From contig NC_092410.1 in NCBI RefSeq assembly GCF_009017415.1, positions 2,976,001 to 3,040,000 of the forward strand: a DNA stretch of 64,000 bases, given 5' to 3'. Positions 57,700 to 64,000 of the stretch are shown piece after piece. The first letter of the stretch is position 1, and every line of letters starts with the position of its first letter. Under the pieces are notes generated by a model that saw nothing but the letters and a program-made list of their open reading frames with translations, did not search any database and had not been told where the DNA came from. This DNA is from Aspergillus flavus. Its lineage: Eukaryota > Ascomycota > Eurotiomycetes > Eurotiales > Aspergillaceae. The translations under genes and the position numbers were made by a program.

Positions 57700-58530
57700 C
57701 TAATCCACACCAAGCACATTCTCCTCCGTGATCCTATACACACCCTCAATCTTCTCCCCCTTAGCACCTTCACCACAAGCAAAATCCTGATTCACCCTCT
57801 CCACAAACGCACTCACAAACCGCTCCGCAACCTCCCCAATCTCAACCCCAGAAACCCCCTGCCCTTCCAAACTCGTCGCCTCCCTCCCCTCAAGCCCACA
57901 CGCCACAATCTGCTTAAACCACCACATCGGCTCCTCCGTCACATTAAACCCAATCCCATAACTACTAATATTCCTCCGCAGATGCACCCCCACCGCCGTA
58001 ACCTTCTTCGGCACTCCCTCCCCACTCACCGGCGGCACCCACACCCCCGGATCCTCCGTAATCAATCCCCGGATCCCGTACCCGCGCAACACATCCACAA
58101 CACTATTCTCCAGCACCCGGATGTGGCATCTCGGCGTGAGTCCTAGCCGCCGCAAGTCGAGGATCGTATACGCTACCATCTGCCCCGGCCCATGGTATGT
58201 CGTTTGCCCGCCGCGGAGCGTGGGGTGATACTCTGCGCCGTTTGCGGAGGTGAGGAGCGAGCGGATCGGCTCGAGTGGAGGGGGTAGTGAGAGGTGAGCT
58301 GTGGGACTTGTGTTGGAGGGTGGGAGGTCGCGGCGGCCTGTTGTGTAGACCGGGTTCGGGGTGAAGGTTATGATGGTTGGGTCCGGGGGTTGTATGGGGG
58401 TTGTGCCTGGGGCGGTATCTTTGGGAATGAGCTTTTTGTGGGCGAGGAGGCGTGTTGTGAGGGTTTGTTGTAGGTTGGAGACTCGTGTGAAGGACGTTAT
58501 GTCTGGGATGTGGAGGTGGGCGAGACGCAT
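57700..58530 (-). CDS. lip2: Lipoyl(octanoyl) transferase, mitochondrial
   Basis: A single exon of 276 residues. The enzyme moves the octanoyl group from acyl carrier protein to the lipoyl domains of 2-oxoacid dehydrogenases and the glycine cleavage H protein. The LipB signature RGGQTTYHGPGQMVAYTILD lies near residue 105. The catalytic lysine is in VPKKVTAVGVHLRR (about 175-185), and the catalytic cysteine is in VACGLEG (about 210). The start MRLAHLHIPDITSFTRV fits fungal family members, many of which have only a weak mitochondrial presequence. An internal Pro/Thr-rich stretch (APGTTPIQPPDPTIITFTP) precedes the core. The minus strand is strongly C-rich at third positions relative to neighbours. 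Identification is secure. Confidence 0.93.
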   Translation of the reverse strand: MRLAHLHIPDITSFTRVSNLQQTLTTRLLAHKKLIPKDTAPGTTPIQPPDPTIITFTPNPVYTTGRRDLPPSNTSPTAHLSLPPPLEPIRSLLTSANGAEYHPTLRGGQTTYHGPGQMVAYTILDLRRLGLTPRCHIRVLENSVVDVLRGYGIRGLITEDPGVWVPPVSGEGVPKKVTAVGVHLRRNISSYGIGFNVTEEPMWWFKQIVACGLEGREATSLEGQGVSGVEIGEVAERFVSAFVERVNQDFACGEGAKGEKIEGVYRITEENVLGVD

Positions 58531-59086
58531 TTTGGTGGTGTGTTGGTGGTGTGATATATCTGATTAGTGGCTCATTGTCTGGCTGTGTGCGATTGAGGGC
58601 TTTTTGGCCGGTTTGGGGTTGTGGTGATGGTGTTGTAGTTGGAGGTTGATGGGTATTACTGGTAGGTTTGATTGTATTGATGAGTGTGGAGTATGTAGTA
58701 TTGGGGTGTGATCATGTGATTGATGATGTCGATACTTGTTGATGATCAGTTTTAGTACGAGATTTGCGTGAATTTTGTTTTATTACTTATGATCGGTAGT
58801 GTTTTATGTCTGATAGGTACTTTCTCTTGTGACCCTTGCACTGCGTCCAACGAAGAAGCCTGTAGGGTTTGAACGACCCAGTAATGATCTTAAGTCCGGC
58901 CATATAAATACCCGACTGGGAGAATGTTAGAGCTGTCGCCTTGGATATTGCCATATCGTACACATGCGGGACAAGAAAAGCTTCAATGCACGTCAATCAT
59001 AATGCTTCAACTGTCAGACACTCGATAAGAATTCATGTTGGTACTGCCGAGGAAAAGTGGACGCATCGCGACATGAGAAACTACAG
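58531..59086. other. Spacer with the lipoyl transferase promoter
   Basis: About 550 bp between two minus-strand genes, very G/T-rich on the plus strand just upstream of the transferase start (58530-58680). No coding frame was accepted. Confidence 0.5.
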
Positions 59087-59898
59087 CTATTGCGACTCCA
59101 AAGTCCCATTGACCAGCGGCGCGGGTTGGTCTTCACCTTCTAGGACAACCTGCCAGTCCCGTACGCCTCCTTTCCAGTCTGCAATTCGGCCCTCACGTAC
59201 CCGGACGGTGACCACCCGGACGTCATCGTCGATGGAGATACTGGGCCTCCGTTGGCCGGGTTGTTGCCGCTGCTGCTGGCCAAAGAGCCCCATTTCCTCC
59301 TCGAAAGTGTTGTTCTCCAGATGCTGCTCTTTGCACCAAGCTTCCTCCTCAGAGCCAGGTTCCAGGACACGAGCCGAACCGGCGATGGTGGTAGAGATAC
59401 TTGATAGCGCGCTTGTGTTCAGATTCAACAGAAGGTTGGCCAAGGATGAACGGGTCGCAGCCGGAGGCGGGGATCCGTCGCGCTGACCTCCGGGGTTGGG
59501 TGCACGGGTGGGCGGACGGTGTGACACCCAATCGTGGACAAGCAGGGAAACTCGCGGATTGGTCAAAAGATGGTTTGTCTTGCGAGAGGAAGGATTTGTG
59601 GTCATGATGATCGTGGGATACTGGTCGTAAGGCGTCGAGGGCAGGTAGGTATAGGACATGAGAGAGACATGAGGGGTCAGGCCGTCACATGTTGCCAGAT
59701 GAAGCTAGCGAGGGTAAGTCGTTGTCTCCAAAAAATGAAACAAAAGATCAGATTAAATCAACTCGTGGAACGGAGACCTACAAATCGTGAATTCTTCAAG
59801 CATGCAATGACCTCTTGGGGCAGCGTGCTTGCCACATGCGGATGGGTTGTCGTGGCTGATGCCTCGTATGAGAGGGGAGGGTTCAAGCTCTCTGTCAT
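59087..59898 (-). CDS. Pyridoxamine 5'-phosphate oxidase-fold protein
   Basis: Two exons (59898-59782 and 59704-59087) encode 244 residues. The first exon was recovered by splicing (donor GTAGGT, acceptor CGCTAG) and gives the family-like start LPQEVIACLKNSRF joined to LHLATCDGLTPHVSLMSYTY. The next part (PTIIMTTNPSSRKTNHLLTN, PRVSLLVHDW) completes the FMN-binding split-barrel pattern of the PNPOx-like family (yeast YLR456W/YPR172W type). The fold is clear by eye, but the true pyridoxine oxidase activity is doubtful for this branch and the reaction is unknown. The middle contains an insertion rich in Ser, Gln and Glu (GLFGQQQRQQPGQRR). It is divergent from the NIPSNAP gene. Confidence 0.8.
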
Positions 59899-61153
59899 AG
59901 CGTCGGCACAATGTATACGACACTAGTTATATAACGTTGTACAATGTTCACAAAGAGGTTCCGATCGCCGTTCCTAGCTGTCGATACAGGCTGAGGAGCT
60001 GCTAAAGCGAGGGAAAAGCGAGCGTTGTTCCCGTGAAGCTGTGGCGGGGATTCGACGGTCGTAACCGCATTGAGCCGGAAACACTAATCCGCTTTTGGTA
60101 CTGATCGAGCTCGGACCATTTGGCGGCGACTGCTCTCCCTTCGACGTCATCAGGTATTGAGCTCTTTGTGAGCAGTAATACTCCGTGGTAATCAGTAGTA
60201 ATAGTACTCAGTACTAGTAATTATCCCCTTACTCCGAGTGGACATCCTCCTGCAGATCCATAGTGGCTTAGTTTGCCCCCAATATTAGGAAAAGATGAGC
60301 TGGACGGGTGTCTCGTCATGTTTGAGCTCAAAAGACGTGGAGGCGGATAAGCGTCGTTTTCGTCATAATAACCTAAGTTATGGAGCAAACCGCATTGAAG
60401 ATCGGCGAGAACATAGCAAATCACAGAGCATATCCGTTGCGTATGAGCGACCGAGAATGTCGGAGTTATTGTTTGACTGCAGCTGGATCATACGTTTCTA
60501 AACATGGACTGCAATTGGTGACGTTGCTCCTCTAAACAGCCCAAATCCGCAGGTGTGGCTGTACCGCCTAGTAAGTACTACTACCACTAGTAGTATTGGG
60601 TGTCGTGACTGCCAGAGTCAAGACTCCTTCCCCGCACTCAAGCTGCTTTCCCCAGCTTTTCGCCTTCGACCTTCTTACACCTCCCATCCTATCAGCTCTT
60701 CCATCTTCTGCAATCCGTGTGTCACTTAATTTACTAACTCTGCAACCTGTCACGATCCGTGGGCAGTATCCGGCAGCCATCGTCTGGATTTACTCTTCTC
60801 CGCCTGACTATCGCTGACGAACAACAAACTGCACTCATTTGATTCGAGTGTAACCCCTGCAACATCTCCCTTTTTAACCGTTCGGCAAGCCATCGCGTGT
60901 CGATAGCAATCTTACTCCTGTCCTTCGTCTGTGCTTCCACATTCTTCCCCTCTCAAAAACCCCCTCTTGTATCCTCTTCACAGCTGTGTCTACTCGTTGT
61001 CGCCTCGCTGTTGTCAGCTCGGTTCGCTGCTAAACAACTGTTGTGGTTGTTCTGTTTTATGAAAGTTGCCTTTTCTCTATTCTGCTAGAAGCATTTATCT
61101 CAGCATTTTTTATTTTGTCTGCACAGCATTTAGTTTGCATACGAGTAACAAGC
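59899..61153. other. Divergent intergenic region
   Basis: 1.25 kb holding the promoters of the PNPOx-fold gene and the NIPSNAP gene. Pyrimidine-rich sequence before 61154 looks like a leader. A near copy of TACTCCGTA is at 60179-60186. The in-frame extension of the NIPSNAP frame upstream to 61043 is hydrophobic and probably untranslated. Confidence 0.5.
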
Positions 61154-62390
61154 ATGCTTGCACCACGCATTTTACGACCGGTGTCCTCGCTGGTCCGGCC
61201 TTTGAGCTCCTCTGCTACTGCCTACCGCGCTCCCTCCATTCGTGACATTACACCCAGCTCAGCTGAGGAATTTGCTGCGCGTCAGAAGGAGTTCCGCGAG
61301 AATTTGGAGGTGGCTCGCAAAAAGAAAGTACAGCAAGAGAGTCAGTCTGTCGATGCCTCTGCCTCATCATCCCCTGTGTCCCGTGATCGCTTCCGTGAGT
61401 ACGCTACCGCTCCCACTGCTCCGGGTGCGAGCAATGCGAGCAGTAACTATAGCCCTGCTGTCTTTGACGCTGCCCAAGTTCTTGATAATAAGGCATTGGG
61501 CTCACTTTCTACCCACCGTATTTTAGGAGAGGAACAACAGCTAGAAGCCAATCAATTACCCAAGCGCGGTCCCTTGTCTTCGCTCATCTACGGAACGAAG
61601 GAAGGCCAGCAACTCGACAAGGATATCGAACGCTCGTTCTCCCAAGTCCTCGCTCGCGGCAAATACGTCCACTCGATCGTCTTCCACGAGGTCAAGCCCG
61701 ATAGAGTAGACGAATATGTTGACCTGGTAGGGCAGTGGTACCCCCGCATGGCCGGTACTGAGGAAAACAGGGTGAACCTGGTGGGAAGCTGGCGGACGCA
61801 AGTGGGCGATAATGACACTTTTGGTATTTTCAATTGAACTTGACCCTTACCTGACCCCATGCATGCCTTGTGTCTGGAACCAGAACGCTAATACTAGCTC
61901 TGCAGTCCATATCTGGGAATACCAACGGTACGAGGGCTATCATGCATCGCTACACAATATCTCCCGCCATCCGGAGTTCCCTGAATTTGACCGCAAGCTG
62001 AAGAGCTTGATTAAGAGCAAGAAGACGTCACTGATGCAGGAATTCTCCTTCTGGCCAACGACCCCACCCCGACGACTGGGCGGTCTTTTCGAACTCCGGT
62101 CCTACACGCTTCACCCCGGTAACCTCTTGGAGTGGGAATCGCACTGGCGAACGGGCCTCAGGGCTCGTCGTGAAGTCATGGAGGGAGTCGGTGCCTGGTT
62201 TGTTCAGATTGGCGACTTGAACACTGTGCACCACCTGTGGCAATTTGCGAATCTCGAAGAACGCAAGATTCGCCGAGAGCAGTCATGGGGTATCGAAGGA
62301 TGGGCAGAGACTGTGCACAAGACTGTCCCTCTGATCCAAAGCATGCAGAGTCGGATTTTGATTCCTATGCCATGGAGCCCTGTTGGCTAA
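61154..62390 (+). CDS. NIPSNAP family protein, mitochondrial
   Basis: Two exons (61154-61823 and 61906-62390, intron 82 nt) encode 384 residues. The N terminus MLAPRILRPVSSLVRPLSSS is a typical mitochondrial presequence. Two NIPSNAP (dimeric alpha-beta barrel) repeats follow: the first with IVFHEVKPDRVDEYVDLVGQ, RVNLVGSWRTQVG and, across the junction, FVHIWEYQRYEGYHA; the second with GGLFELRSYTLHPGNLLEWE and VHHLWQFANLEERKIRRE. In animals NIPSNAP proteins sit in mitochondria and signal mitophagy; the fungal role is not settled. Residues 40-130 are Ser/Ala-rich and probably a linker. The start at 61154 is preferred because the presequence begins there. Family assignment is secure. Confidence 0.9.
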
Positions 62391-63487
62391 GTGCATTGCA
62401 CACCCCTATTCCAGTCGATTTGCGATTACAGGCAAGGTCCTCGGGGAGTGTCCAGCGCACGACAAATACTCTGCCGAAGGAAATCAAGCATCAAGGTTGT
62501 GGATGGACCGAAGTCAATGGGGCGCAAGTACACTGCATGGTTTGAAGAACAGAGTCCGCCGATCTCTGGGGGAAGAATGTAACGGTTGCTCCAAGTTTCG
62601 GGCATTATTTACGGAGTACGGAAAGCTTGGTCGCTCCACTATCCACTATCGAATTTCAACTAAAGCAGCCATAGGGCTCTTAGTGTATCCAACCCGCACT
62701 AGCATTATCGTCATTTCGTTTATCTTTGTATTTAGAAATGGATTCAAGAATATTGTTCCACCAGTCTTCTCCCTAAGTGTCCGTGTGTCACATCATTTCT
62801 TGCCCCGATAGACTTCATATGCTACCTCGGGTTCCTAGTAGTATGCTTTCTCTACCCCTCTTTTCTCTGCAAATGATGGACGACGATCAGGAAAGTGACC
62901 ATGACCTGTGGGATGCACAGTGGTCTTGGGAGATGACCCGGTCCTCCCAACAAAAATACATCCAGCGAATGAAAGGACACACGTGGGTTGCCGAAGCCGG
63001 CAGAATTTCTCCACTAACTTCAATTCTGACGACTCTCGTAGTTTCGACGCTCGGATTCTTTTGCGACTCCCCGCGCGGCATTTCTGCTAACAGCGGTTTT
63101 TGACCGGCAGAAAAAAAAAAGAAAGAAAGTAATTAATGCCTACTAAAAATTTAGTACTAAAAGGGAACATCAATCAACAAGAGCTGCGCGTATCCTATTT
63201 TTCTTTCCACTCGCTCGTATTTCGCTTCTTCTTTTTCTCTTTGGCTTCTTTTTCTATCTTTGAATCTATTCGACAACCCAGCAACTAATACCAGGCTTTC
63301 TCTTGTCTATAATCCTGTCCTACCCCCTTTCGGAGTGACACCTTGCCTTATTGTCCTTAATTTCACCGCTATCTTTGTAAAGCCCCAAGGCCCCAAGCAA
63401 AAAACCAAAAGTCTTTTCTTCCTACCGTACTCTCCGTAGCCGGACGGACAAGAAGAGTCTCTCCCTGGAGAACAAGGCCAACGCAAC
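62391..63487. other. Spacer upstream of the phosphotransferase gene
   Basis: 1.1 kb between two plus-strand genes. It contains a TACGGAGTA motif at 62610-62618, an A-rich tract (63111-63125) and a T/C-rich leader-like stretch (63195-63260). Frames at 62383-62811 and 62777-63103 show no family resemblance. Confidence 0.5.
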
Positions 63488-64000
63488 ATGGTGTACATCC
63501 GGCAGCATCAACTGCCCAAATTGCGGGAATACCGCTATGCGGGTGTCGACCACTCGCTGATAAGCCGATACGTCCTGAAACCATTCTATAACAATGTCGT
63601 GATCAAGTGTTTCCCCATGAGCATGGCGTGAGTAGTGACGCTTCTTCATTTCAACCGGTATCCGGCCTGGCTAACAGCCTGCTTGCCTTAGTCCTAACGC
63701 CGTAAGTCTTTAATTCTCCGACTCATGGCAAGAACGGGAGAATAACTGAAGACTGGTAGATCACCTTAACTGGCTTCTTTTTTGTGGTAATCAACTTCCT
63801 CACGATACTATGGTACAACCCTACTCTAGACCAAGACTGCCCGTCTTGGGTTTATGCCAGCTGCGCCGTGGGATTGTTCTTGTATCAGACCTTCGACGGA
63901 GTAGACGGTATTCAAGCGTACGGCCTCTCTACTCATTTCTTGATAGGTATATAATGCTAATCCTGTCATAACAGACGGAGAACTAAGCAAAGTGGTCCTC
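63488..64000 (+). CDS. Choline/ethanolamine phosphotransferase, 3' part missing
   Basis: Exons 63488-63627, 63692-63701, 63760-63917 and 63975 onward are visible; the gene leaves the window. The protein starts MVYIRQHQLPKLREYRYAGV, then has LKPFYNNVVIKCFPMSMAPNAITLTGF and a membrane helix. Across the last junction it reads QTFDGVDGIQARRTKQSGPL, the start of the CDP-alcohol phosphotransferase motif (DG...AR...G). This matches Cpt1/Ept1-type enzymes, which transfer phosphocholine or phosphoethanolamine from the CDP form to diacylglycerol in the endoplasmic reticulum. The second exon is only 10 nt (encoding PNA with one borrowed base) and is required to keep the frame. Which headgroup is used cannot be told from this part. 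Confidence 0.88.

Noticed and set aside
61043..61153. In-frame upstream extension of the NIPSNAP protein
   Set aside because: It adds a hydrophobic segment before an already good mitochondrial presequence at 61154; the upstream part is more likely leader.
1..64000. Secondary-metabolite cluster, prophage, transposon or CRISPR
   Set aside because: No polyketide, peptide synthetase or terpene genes, no transposase or integrase motifs and no regular spacer-repeat array were seen; gene content is ordinary housekeeping.

Overview
This window comes from a filamentous ascomycete, most likely an Aspergillus or close Eurotiales relative. The evidence is the gene structure (compact genes, GT-AG introns mostly 50-80 nt with CTAAC/CTGAC-type branch sites) and the gene set: a 506-residue CSN2, Rho3, Elongator Elp6, an RNAi RNA-dependent RNA polymerase, Zn2Cys6 and bZIP regulators. 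It looks like ordinary chromosomal DNA. I see no transposase, integrase, phage gene, CRISPR array or convincing tRNA. All exon models were read by hand from splice signals, reading-frame continuity and family resemblance, without transcripts.

Layout, left to right: a 5'-partial nuclear-looking protein (minus, leaves the window at base 1); a small DUF7704-like membrane protein (plus); a RasGEF-like protein (minus); a 4.6-kb stretch without a convincing gene; then ribosomal protein S4, aspartate-semialdehyde dehydrogenase and mitochondrial D-lactate dehydrogenase, all minus. Next are a large uncharacterised coiled-coil protein and an RNA-dependent RNA polymerase in tandem (plus), DNA polymerase zeta catalytic subunit Rev3 (minus) divergent from splicing factor Slu7 (plus), ribosomal protein L37 (plus) and Elp6 (minus). 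A Gal4-class zinc-cluster regulator (plus) then faces a ten-exon MFS sugar transporter (minus). A bZIP regulator and an otubain-like deubiquitinase follow (both minus), then a 6.5-kb stretch without a convincing gene, CSN2 (minus), Rho3 (plus), lipoyl(octanoyl) transferase (minus), a pyridoxamine-oxidase-fold protein (minus), a NIPSNAP protein (plus) and the 5' part of a choline/ethanolamine phosphotransferase (plus, leaves the window at 64000).

Most genes are unrelated housekeeping functions. Three local links stand out. (1) The Gal4-class regulator and its transporter neighbour are linked by a CGG-N11-CCG site in the transporter promoter. (2) The bZIP gene and the amino-acid-biosynthetic aspartate-semialdehyde dehydrogenase gene each carry a TGAGTCA (Gcn4/CpcA-type) element upstream, and the bZIP reading frame has no in-frame AUG, which may mean translational control or a sequence error. 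(3) An SQ/TQ-rich coiled-coil protein of unknown function lies directly upstream of the RNAi polymerase. Rho3 is also notable for three consecutive exons of 15-18 nt. I did not find a clearly new multi-gene system.
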